A stretch of 56,542 bases of DNA, taken from assembly GCF_003946175.1 (NCBI RefSeq), contig NZ_RHOK01000017.1, positions 1 through 56,542 on the forward strand, read 5' to 3'. Source of the stretch: Lacticaseibacillus suibinensis. GTDB taxonomy: Bacteria > Bacillota > Bacilli > Lactobacillales > Lactobacillaceae. The notes under the pieces are model-generated. The model ran no database searches. It was not told where the DNA came from and was given only the letters and a program-made list of their open reading frames with translations. How positions within the stretch are numbered: position 1 is the stretch's first letter; each line of letters opens with the position of its first letter. Both the position numbers and the translations under genes were made by a program. Shown here one piece after another: positions 51,075-56,542 of the stretch.

Positions 51075-51929
51075 ATGAACTTTTCTTTCCAATATTCAGC
51101 TGAACGGGCGACCACGGTCAAGCGCGTTCTGGCCCGGGCCGGGGTGTCGCATCGCCTGCTGACACGGCTCTTTAACGAGCGCCTGGTTTGGCGCAACGGT
51201 GTGGTCACCACCAACCAAGAGGTGATTCACGGCGACAAAATTCGCTTTGAACTGCCACCGAGTGATTTGGTGACCCCTAGTGACGGCTCGCTGCAGGTGG
51301 TGCTGGAGTTGCCGAACTGGCTGATTGTCGAAAAACCGGCAGGCCTCGCCAGTGTCCCTGGCCCCAGCAACCGTGAAGATTCGCTGCTAAACCGGGCGGC
51401 GGGCTATTTGGCGGCGGCAGGCATTGACGGCCCGCAGCCGGCTATCATGACTCGCCTTGATCGCGATACGACTGGGCTGGTGCTGATTGCGAAGCACATT
51501 TTTGCCCAAGGTAAGCTTGATCAGCAGCAAGATGCTGGCTTGCAAAAAGAATATCGCGCCGTGGTGGTGGGGACGCCAGCGCCAGCCAGTGGTCAGATTA
51601 CGCTGCCGCTGGGGAAAGCGGCTGATGGCATTCATCGGGAAGTGCAACCTGACGGCCAGCCGGCCATCACCGATTATCAAGTGGTGGCTAGTCAAAGTGG
51701 TTTGAGCTTGGTCACTATCCAGCTAGAAACCGGCCGCACCCATCAGATTCGGGCGCATTTTGCCGCGATTGGCCATCCCGTCGTGGGTGACCCGCTGTAT
51801 GGCCAGGCGGATGAGCGGTATGCGCATCAGTTGCTCCAAGCCAGCCGGTTGCAGTTCACTGACCCGTTCACCGGTGAGCAGTATGATCAGCAACTAACCA
51901 TGCCGGCGGACTGGCCAGCTTTTGCCTAA
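51075..51929 (+). CDS. RluA/RluD-family pseudouridine synthase
   Basis: ATG 51075 follows AGGAGG. The 284-residue enzyme begins with an S4-like region (VKRVLARAGVSHRLLTRLFNERLVWRNG). The catalytic domain has the family motif MTRLDRDTTGLVLIAK (catalytic aspartate in RLDRDT, near residue 131), TGRTHQIRAHFAAIGHPVVGDPLYG, and YAHQLLQASRLQF. It converts specific uridines of rRNA or tRNA to pseudouridine; the target position cannot be read. Its leader carries two structured repeats if transcribed from upstream of 50742. Confidence 0.92.
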   Translation: MNFSFQYSAERATTVKRVLARAGVSHRLLTRLFNERLVWRNGVVTTNQEVIHGDKIRFELPPSDLVTPSDGSLQVVLELPNWLIVEKPAGLASVPGPSNREDSLLNRAAGYLAAAGIDGPQPAIMTRLDRDTTGLVLIAKHIFAQGKLDQQQDAGLQKEYRAVVVGTPAPASGQITLPLGKAADGIHREVQPDGQPAITDYQVVASQSGLSLVTIQLETGRTHQIRAHFAAIGHPVVGDPLYGQADERYAHQLLQASRLQFTDPFTGEQYDQQLTMPADWPAFA

Positions 51930-51936
51930 AAAAGGG

Positions 51937-51972
51937 CAAAAAAATAACCGTCCTGAAGTCAGGACGGCGGTT
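51937..51972 (-). terminator. Terminator of rpmG (may also serve the rluD-like gene)
   Basis: CCGTCCTGA / TCAGGACGG with AAGT loop bases, preceded by AAAAAAATAA on the plus strand, which reads as TTATTTTTTT after the stem on the minus strand. Confidence 0.88.
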
Positions 51973-51999
51973 GTCGCTACGGCCGTAAGCGACGACGAA

Positions 52000-52152
52000 T
52001 TACTTGCGGACTTCAACGAAGTCAACCCGACGACGCAGTTTTGGAGAATACTTCTTCAAAGTGAGTCGGTCAGGTGTGTTGCGCTTGTTCTTGGAAGTCA
52101 AGTAGATCCGTTCGCCGGTTTCGGCGCAAGCAAGAAGAATGTGATCACGCAT
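52000..52152 (-). CDS. rpmG: 50S ribosomal protein L33, zinc-free type
   Basis: A 50-residue frame runs from ATG 52152 to TAA 52000. It encodes [20 protein letters not shown], then [20 protein letters not shown] and [10 protein letters not shown]. This is the ribosomal L33 pattern (KNKRN.P.RL.LKKY.P). The two CxxC zinc pairs of the C+ form are absent and only one cysteine remains, so it is the zinc-independent paralogue. AAGAGGTGC precedes the start. A strong terminator follows. The overlapping plus-strand frame at 51922-52173 is not a gene. Confidence 0.95.
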   Translation of the reverse strand: MRDHILLACAETGERIYLTSKNKRNTPDRLTLKKYSPKLRRRVDFVEVRK

Positions 52153-52274
52153 CTTACAGCACCTCTTTCATAATGATTGAACCTTAATAGCATACCGGAA
52201 CCAGAAAAAAAGTCAAGGTTTGCTTGCAGGGATTGCATGGCGGTCGGGGGTTCACCGCGGAAAGGAACACAATA

Positions 52275-52808
52275 ATGCACTTAACAGGTGACCGCGTTTC
52301 AGTTCGACCGTTCACGGCAGCCGATGCCCCGGCGTATTTGGCCTTGGCCCAAGACCCGCTGGTAGCGGGCCCCGCGGGGATGCGGCCGATTGCCAATTTA
52401 GAAGAGGCCAAGGCCCATGTGCTGAAAAATCAAACCACCGAGTTAGCGTTGGTGGTCAACGGCGCCGTCGTCGGGGAAGTGGGGATTTATCCGCGCACGG
52501 CCGATGCCGCCGCCCCAGAAGCCCGCACCCGAGAAATCGGCTATGCTTTGGCCCAACCCTATTGGGGGCAGGGGTTGATGCGGGAAGCATTGCGGCTGGT
52601 GATTCGTGAGCTGTTCACCCAGCGGATGACCGCGCTGTGGGCGGCTACTTTTCCCGATAATCAACGCTCGATTGCCTTGCTCGCGCGGCTGGGGTTCGAG
52701 TATCGCTTTACCGTGCCGCTGCCAGCTGGCCTGCACACCGATGGCCCGCAGTCGGAAGCTTACTTCGAATTAGTCAATCACATTTTGGCGCTTGAAGACG
52801 TTGATTGA
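52275..52808 (+). CDS. GNAT-family acetyltransferase (RimJ/RimL-like)
   Basis: ATG 52275 follows GGAAAGGA. The 177-residue protein has the RimJ/L-type start LTGDRVSVRPFTAADAPAYLALA. Strands around LALVVNGAVVGEVGIYP follow, then the acetyl-CoA motif GYALAQPYWGQGLMREALRLVI and the C-terminal DNQRSIALLARLGFEYRF. It acetylates a small amine or a protein N-terminus; the substrate is unknown. It is a stand-alone gene. Confidence 0.88.
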   Translation: MHLTGDRVSVRPFTAADAPAYLALAQDPLVAGPAGMRPIANLEEAKAHVLKNQTTELALVVNGAVVGEVGIYPRTADAAAPEARTREIGYALAQPYWGQGLMREALRLVIRELFTQRMTALWAATFPDNQRSIALLARLGFEYRFTVPLPAGLHTDGPQSEAYFELVNHILALEDVD

Positions 52809-52900
52809 GTGAAAATTGGCTCTAATAATACTTTTTCATGGTGTAAATTAGAGTTTTCATTTCAAATCGCAAAAGATTTCTCGTGGAGTTGCGCACTTAA

Positions 52901-52909
52901 TGGTATAAT
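52901..52909 (+). promoter_or_regulatory. Extended -10 promoter
   Basis: TGGTATAAT (TATAAT 52904-52909), 30 bp before the ATG at 52940, with TGGAGG at 52926-52931 as ribosome binding site. Confidence 0.7.
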
Positions 52910-52939
52910 GAAACCGACAATTTTAATGGAGGTTTCACA

Positions 52940-53488
52940 ATGAGTGTCCAAACTGATTATGATGAGATCTATGCCAAGCGCTTGGCAGCGATCGAAAAAG
53001 ATCCTGCCTTAACGATTTTATCTAGTATGGATCAAGCCCGGCCAGAGGGCACAACAAAGGCGACGCAATACATCGTCTACACCGATTACAAAGCAAACAG
53101 CTCACAAACCCGTTTCACCATCAGTGTGTACACGCCGTTTGAAAATGTGGACAAATACGGCCACTCAAAAGCTGACTTCCAATCCCAACTGCTGGTTGAC
53201 GTTAATCGTTGGTCGCAGCGGATGCACATCACCGTGCTGGAAACGCTCGGCTCAGAAAGCCGCTTAGCGTTTTACGACTTCCAGAACATGGGCCTTGCCC
53301 AGCTTGCCTTGAAGGCCTTCGTTAATTTGGCCCGTAAGTCCGAAGCAGGCATCTTGGATGGTAATATCAGCTCCTTTGATAAGGAGAATTTTGCCAAGCT
53401 CCAACACATTTTTCCTAAGTTCGGCTTCACCTTCGACGTCCTCGACGCCGACCAGGGCCTGGCTAAAATCGAATTAAAGCTTAAGTAG
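52940..53488 (+). CDS. Conserved-looking cytoplasmic protein, unknown function
   Basis: ATG 52940 follows TGGAGG. The 182-residue protein starts SVQTDYDEIYAKRLAAIEKDPALTILSS. It continues with alternating strands (TRFTISVYTPFENVDKYGHSK, then MHITVLETLGSESRLAFYDF) and a helical, acidic end. No signal peptide, membrane segment or known motif is visible. It has its own promoter and terminator, so it is monocistronic. Function not assigned. Confidence 0.78.
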   Translation: MSVQTDYDEIYAKRLAAIEKDPALTILSSMDQARPEGTTKATQYIVYTDYKANSSQTRFTISVYTPFENVDKYGHSKADFQSQLLVDVNRWSQRMHITVLETLGSESRLAFYDFQNMGLAQLALKAFVNLARKSEAGILDGNISSFDKENFAKLQHIFPKFGFTFDVLDADQGLAKIELKLK

Positions 53489-53496
53489 CAACACAG

Positions 53497-53521
53497 GAAG
53501 GAGGCTAAGGCTTCCTTTTTT
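53497..53521 (+). terminator. Terminator
   Basis: AGGAAG/CTTCCT with a 10-base loop followed by TTTTTT, 9 bp after the stop of the 52940 gene. Confidence 0.75.
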
Positions 53522-53606
53522 GATTCCAGGAGAAATCGGTTCACTACTTCATTGGCGACTGGAGCTGCTGTGTGGACGGTAAATATTTGAGTCAACCCCA
53601 ACAGTA

Positions 53607-53762
53607 GGGCCGGCCAGGTGGAGCAGAAAAGGGCTCAGTGGTGAAATTGTTCTTAGCCAGTGGTTTTTACTGGCTTAGAACAAGCCGCGACTTTGAGACG
53701 CAAAGCGGCTCAAAGCGCTGGCCACCACGTTCCAGCCCTTTGCTGCGGAGCCTGGCCGGCCC
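53607..53762. ncRNA. Multi-arm structured element, unknown
   Basis: A perfect 12 bp outer stem, GGGCCGGCCAGG (53607-53618) with CCTGGCCGGCCC (53751-53762), encloses AAGGGCT/AGCCCTT (53629-53635, 53734-53740). Inside are a 15 bp hairpin TTGTTCTTAGCCAGT/ACTGGCTTAGAACAA with one T-T mismatch (53647-53683) and a second hairpin, CCGC-CTTTG/CAAAG-CGG (53685-53708). It has no coding frame. It lies between a terminator and a family-1 repeat. It could be a non-coding RNA or an immobile repeat; no promoter is obvious. Confidence 0.65.
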
Positions 53763-53787
53763 GGCAGCATTGCGCACGCCTTGCTCC

Positions 53788-53918
53788 GCTGCCTAGTTGC
53801 GCTGCGCAAGGCCAACGCCTGAGCGATTAGCTACGCCAGCTGGCCCGCCACCAAAGAGCGGTGGCAAACCATCTGGCTAGGCTACTCGTCAGGCTAAGAC
53901 CGGCCTTGTTCCGCTGCC
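53788..53918. repeat. Family-1 structured repeat, single unit
   Basis: GCTGCC boxes at 53788 and 53913 bound a 125 bp unit. Arms are CAAGGCC/GGCCTTG and GCCTGA/TCAGGC, with the conserved AACG, TAGCTACGCC and GGCTAGGCTA. The terminal hairpin is GCCACC/GGTGGC. The box reads GCTGCC instead of GCAGCC at both ends. Confidence 0.88.
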
Positions 53919-53930
53919 TTTGATAAATAT

Positions 53931-53959
53931 TTGACAGCGTTTTCAAATCCGCCTAAAAT
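53931..53959 (+). promoter_or_regulatory. Promoter
   Basis: TTGACA (53931-53936), 17 bp, TAAAAT (53954-53959), directly after the structured repeat and upstream of the gene at 53990. Confidence 0.8.
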
Positions 53960-53989
53960 ACTCCTATGTGGGGAAATGGGGGAAAGTCC

Positions 53990-54772
53990 ATGTTATCACC
54001 AGGCGTTAAGGTATTCATGTATATGCTGACCATGTCTGGCTCGCCGGAGACGGTGAACGATCCGGTGTGGCATGATCGTTATCGGCTAGAGCCGCTGCGG
54101 CTGATTTCGCAGCTGCTAAATCGCAGTTTGATTGAGCCGGTGCCGGCCAAGGCCGGGCAGGCGTTTGAGCTGACGCCCAAGGGCCAAGCCGCTTTGGCTG
54201 ATATTGACAACTGGCTCTGGGTCCATGAGTACTACCTTGCAGATGTGATTGATTTCGCCCATGTCCGTGACCATTGGTGGTCACACCCAAAAGTGGACTA
54301 TGGCGTGCTCGAGCGCTTGCTGCAAGAGGCCAAGGTGCAATATAGCGACGATCCTGCTTACATGGCCATCCTCTTGCGGCATCAGTTGCGGCTTGAATAT
54401 GATACGCATCACAATGATGCGGCAGCGCACACTTTGATGGCCTTGATTGATCAAGACCTTGACCCGCAGCCAGATGGCACAGTGCTCGACTATGATACGA
54501 CTTGGGCCAAAATCACGGAGTTTGAGAAAACGACCTTGAAGACGTTGTTGAGCCGGTTGAATTGGACCTTGACCGATTTTGAAATGGCTTTTTCCAATTG
54601 GCTGGATACCCAGCCGCGGCATCTCCGCTTGTTTACGCGCTTTGAGTTGATGACCATCGTGATGTACGAGATTGGCAATGATAAAACAAAGCTGCGCGCG
54701 CTTTATGCGCAGGCTTCCACGCGCACGAACTGCCCGCCGGCTGTAGTTGGCGACAGTGTGCTGAATGGCTGA
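53990..54772 (+). CDS. Unknown protein with possible winged-helix N-terminus
   Basis: ATG 53990 follows GGGGGAAAG; the frame opens at 53966 with a less likely start. The 260-residue soluble protein has at its N-terminus helices and the end-of-domain pattern FELTPKGQAALADI (about 49-62), typical of the wing of PadR/MarR-like domains. The rest is helical and acidic, rich in W and H (DNWLWVHEYYLADVIDFAHVRDHWWSHP). No catalytic motif is recognised. A regulatory role is possible but unproven. Confidence 0.72.
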   Translation: MLSPGVKVFMYMLTMSGSPETVNDPVWHDRYRLEPLRLISQLLNRSLIEPVPAKAGQAFELTPKGQAALADIDNWLWVHEYYLADVIDFAHVRDHWWSHPKVDYGVLERLLQEAKVQYSDDPAYMAILLRHQLRLEYDTHHNDAAAHTLMALIDQDLDPQPDGTVLDYDTTWAKITEFEKTTLKTLLSRLNWTLTDFEMAFSNWLDTQPRHLRLFTRFELMTIVMYEIGNDKTKLRALYAQASTRTNCPPAVVGDSVLNG

Positions 54773-54776
54773 ATCA

Positions 54777-54816
54777 AAACGCCCCTGTCACCGCGCAAGC
54801 GGAACGGGGGCGTTTT
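54777..54816. terminator. Bidirectional terminator between the 53990 gene and the Mga-like gene
   Basis: AAAACGCCCC pairs with GGGGCGTTTT, with an inner CCGC/GCGG stem; T and A runs on both sides let it act for both converging genes. Confidence 0.9.
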
Positions 54817-54829
54817 CAGTGGCGAACGC

Positions 54830-56341
54830 CTATGCAATGGTGGTTTGGCGGGCCAGCTTGGCGCGATACAGCGCCGCGATTTGTTCAAACAAGGCGCGGT
54901 AGTCGCTGGTCGTGGCGTCCAGGTACCAGTTGAAAATGGCCATTTTGCCGGCATCAGCGGTGAGCTTTTCGCGATCGATGAAATCGTCCAAGGAGGTGAC
55001 CAACAAATCCGCCTTGGTCAGCGGGGCATTATCAGGCAAAAGCTCAACGACATTGAGGTTTTGCAGGAAATTGATGATGTTGCGGTAGACAATATCGGTG
55101 GTTTCCATCACCAACTTGACCTTGACGGTGTTGTCCCACTTAAAGCGGCGCAAATAAGGGACCAACAAGTAGAACAAGACGCGCATGAACGCCTCTGCGG
55201 ATTGCTTATAGGGTTGGTAAGCAGGCTCATCAGGGAGGTCAGCGATAAATTGGGCGAGCTCAGTTTGCAGCTGGGTTTGTTGGTAAGTGATGGCGTCAGG
55301 CGGGAATAGGTCTGGCTGCTTGACGTAGTTGCCGCCCATCAGCGCAAACGCCGTAGTCATGCGGAGGAGGTTCATTTGGAGAATCTCGTCGTTTTTTAAG
55401 ATCGGATCTTCGGGATCGCGCAGGTTCGTTTGGAGCATGGTCAGCAAGTTTTTGACCAGTGGCCAAATGGGACTCTCCGCTTGTTTGATAAAGGCGACGG
55501 CTGGCTGGAGGTCGGCGGTCGGTGGCGTGAAGCGAATTGTCTTTTGTTGAAAGAAGTAAAAAAAGGCATTTTCTTCCGTCAAAATATGTTTTGTTAGCCC
55601 TGGGAAGGCCTTTTCTTGATAAAAATTGATGGTCGGGAACGGATAATGCGTAAAGATGCGGGCAAAGCTGGCATCCAGCTTGATGTAGTGCCCGTGCAAC
55701 AGGCGTGTGCGGCAAATGGCCCAGAACACGCGCTCTTGGGCGGCCACAATCGGATCAGGATCCGCAGACGGTAGCTCGCTGTACTGGGCGCGCAACTGGC
55801 GATAAGCAATCGCCTGAAACGGCCATTCGGTGCCGTGGTAACTCAGCCAGTAGAACTGCTGTAAAAACAGCCGCACCTGCTTTTCGTCGCCCACGAAGGC
55901 GGTTTTGGTCAAAGACAGTTTCAGGTGAAATTCGGCTAGAAAATTGCGGACCGGTATGGTTTTACGCATCAAGGTCGAGCGACTGATGTAGCGTTCAGCA
56001 CAGAAGCGGTCCAGCGACGGCCGATTGCCCTGCACCAGATAATCGATGAACTGAAAGGCGATGGCATCTTGCAAAAGGTAAGTGCGGTAGTCATCGAGGC
56101 TGATTTTCAGCGGAGTGGTGCCATTTAAGGCCTTTTTGCACACGGCGCGGGTGTCATCGGTTAAGTCGACCAAATCGCGCAGCAGTTCTTGAAAAATGTT
56201 GTAGCTTTGCTGGTAGGACAGGTGCAACTTGGTGGCCAGATCGCTGATGGATAAACCATCGCTATGATGAACCGTCAACGTGCGAAACATTTCGAATTTT
56301 TGCAGATCGCTTTTTTCGAAGAAGATTGCTTCATAGCTCAT
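54830..56341 (-). CDS. Mga-family transcriptional regulator
   Basis: ATG 56341 follows AAAGGGGTGG. The 503-residue protein has two N-terminal helix-turn-helix regions: LSISDLATKLHLSYQQSYNIFQELL at about 29-53, and RFCAERYISRSTLMRKTIPVRNFL near 110-135. A long helical PRD-like middle follows, and the C-terminal segment (KVKLVMETTDIVYRNIINFLQNLNVVELL) resembles the EIIB-like end of Mga. Length fits the family (about 490-530). Mga-type proteins activate surface or sugar-use genes in response to PTS phosphorylation. No target is evident. IS30 sequence begins 53 bp upstream of its start. Confidence 0.87.
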   Translation of the reverse strand: MSYEAIFFEKSDLQKFEMFRTLTVHHSDGLSISDLATKLHLSYQQSYNIFQELLRDLVDLTDDTRAVCKKALNGTTPLKISLDDYRTYLLQDAIAFQFIDYLVQGNRPSLDRFCAERYISRSTLMRKTIPVRNFLAEFHLKLSLTKTAFVGDEKQVRLFLQQFYWLSYHGTEWPFQAIAYRQLRAQYSELPSADPDPIVAAQERVFWAICRTRLLHGHYIKLDASFARIFTHYPFPTINFYQEKAFPGLTKHILTEENAFFYFFQQKTIRFTPPTADLQPAVAFIKQAESPIWPLVKNLLTMLQTNLRDPEDPILKNDEILQMNLLRMTTAFALMGGNYVKQPDLFPPDAITYQQTQLQTELAQFIADLPDEPAYQPYKQSAEAFMRVLFYLLVPYLRRFKWDNTVKVKLVMETTDIVYRNIINFLQNLNVVELLPDNAPLTKADLLVTSLDDFIDREKLTADAGKMAIFNWYLDATTSDYRALFEQIAALYRAKLARQTTIA

Positions 56342-56376
56342 GTGACCACCCCTTTCTCGGCGTTATATCTCCAGCG

Positions 56377-56407
56377 AGTATACCAAAAATGGCGCCTCAA
56401 TTTTCAA
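56377..56407 (-). promoter_or_regulatory. Possible IS30-derived promoter of the Mga-like gene
   Basis: TATACT (56377-56382) lies in native sequence 35 bp before the gene. The only -35-like boxes are in the IS30 end: TTGAAA (56402-56407), spaced 19 bp. The spacing is somewhat long, so activity is uncertain. Confidence 0.4.
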
Positions 56408-56542
56408 GTCAAGTGCAACGATGATAACGAATTCTTGATAGTGGTCTAGTCTGTTACGCCATGCATCGGTAGTAATCGCATGGGCGAAGATAGTTCAGAA
56501 TACGTCTGGGACGATGGTTCAGTGCGGATTGGACTGCTTGAA
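56395..56542. repeat. Contig-terminal inverted repeat, right copy (IS30 3' end)
   Basis: This is the reverse complement of bases 2-149 with one mismatch. It contains the transposase tail and the element end CAAGTCAAGTGCAACG. See the left copy. Confidence 0.9.
56454..56542 (-). CDS. IS30-family transposase, C-terminal fragment (runs off the window)
   Basis: On the minus strand the frame enters at the window end and stops at TAA (56456-56454). Its tail LRPCDYYRCMA is the same as that encoded by bases 1-90 at the left end. The gene's 5' part lies outside the window. Confidence 0.85.
   Translation of the reverse strand, partial: QAVQSALNHRPRRILNYLRPCDYYRCMA

Noticed and set aside
51922-52173. 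An 83-codon plus-strand frame overlapping rpmG.
   Set aside because: The opposite strand encodes a full ribosomal protein L33; the plus frame has no homology pattern and overlaps the rluD-like gene end.
53990-54772. A phage or anti-phage role for the winged-helix-like protein.
   Set aside because: No phage genes or effector domains are adjacent; the evidence is only a short PadR/MarR-like segment.
1-56542. The whole window as a composite transposon flanked by inverted IS30 copies.
   Set aside because: Content is mainly core chromosomal (gal genes, rpmG, rluD-like), and the matching ends are better explained by assembly stopping at repeats.

Overview
The window looks like a chromosomal contig from a GC-rich member of the Lactobacillaceae (Lacticaseibacillus/Schleiferilactobacillus-like). 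This is inferred from gene content and style: a lactocepin-type cell-wall proteinase with its PrtM/PrsA foldase, a galK-galE-galT cluster with a family-2 GalT, an Mga-like regulator, LPXTG anchoring, AGGAGG ribosome binding sites and IS30/IS200-605 elements. Both contig ends carry the same ~148 bp IS30 3' end in inverted orientation, so the contig probably stops in copies of one repeated IS.

Layout. 1-2195: IS debris. It holds an IS30 edge, an AT-rich fragment of a foreign gene, a complete second IS30 element, and an MFS gene cut off by that element. 2401-5434: a restriction-modification pair (Nt.BspD6I/AlwI-like nuclease plus D12-class adenine methylase). 5500-7538: a decayed IS200/IS605 element (ruined tnpA, tnpB with one nonsense codon, right-end omegaRNA region) joined to the 3' end of an amino-acid permease. 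7602-14685: divergent prtM/prsA and prtP. 14762-15386: a one-gene unit led by a SAM-clan riboswitch candidate with a terminator/antiterminator switch. 15387-18735: an ABC exporter pair with a TetR regulator. 18817-20567: a hydroxyacid dehydrogenase and an aldo-keto reductase. 20799-24102: a phosphoesterase, then a fused ABC exporter preceded by a 23-residue ORF and an attenuator-like hairpin. 24212-27831: a phnDCEE-type transporter under a promoter with PurBox-like sites. 28071-32151: a tightly packed operon of two GT8 glycosyltransferases, two PlsC-like acyltransferases and a TetR regulator, with a palindromic operator. 32258-36955: HAD phosphatase, OatA-like O-acyltransferase with a MORN protein, and a split ThrE exporter. 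36970-44556: galR-galK-[repeat array]-galE-galT and a divergent GH42-like hydrolase with matching GalR-type operators. 44708-54816: small envelope proteins, an oxidoreductase, an esterase, a GH31 enzyme, rluD-like, rpmG, a GNAT and unknown genes. 54830-56341: an Mga-like regulator next to the terminal IS30.

The most unusual content is a family of ~125-130 bp structured repeats. Five stand in tandem between galK and galE, two at 46345-46606, two in reverse orientation at 50742-51007, one at 53788, with a divergent relative at 27933. Their arms differ in sequence between copies but stay complementary, while short unpaired motifs (TAGCTACGC, GCTAGGCTA, GCAGCCT) are constant. A second hairpin family (20681, 44605) and a single multi-arm structure (53607-53762) occur in intergenic gaps. 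Other leads are the SAM-clan riboswitch on an orphan gene, the leader-peptide/attenuator in front of the ABC exporter, the nickase-like endonuclease with no visible small subunit, and the GT8/acyltransferase operon.

All calls come from reading the sequence and remembered family features. No database search was run.
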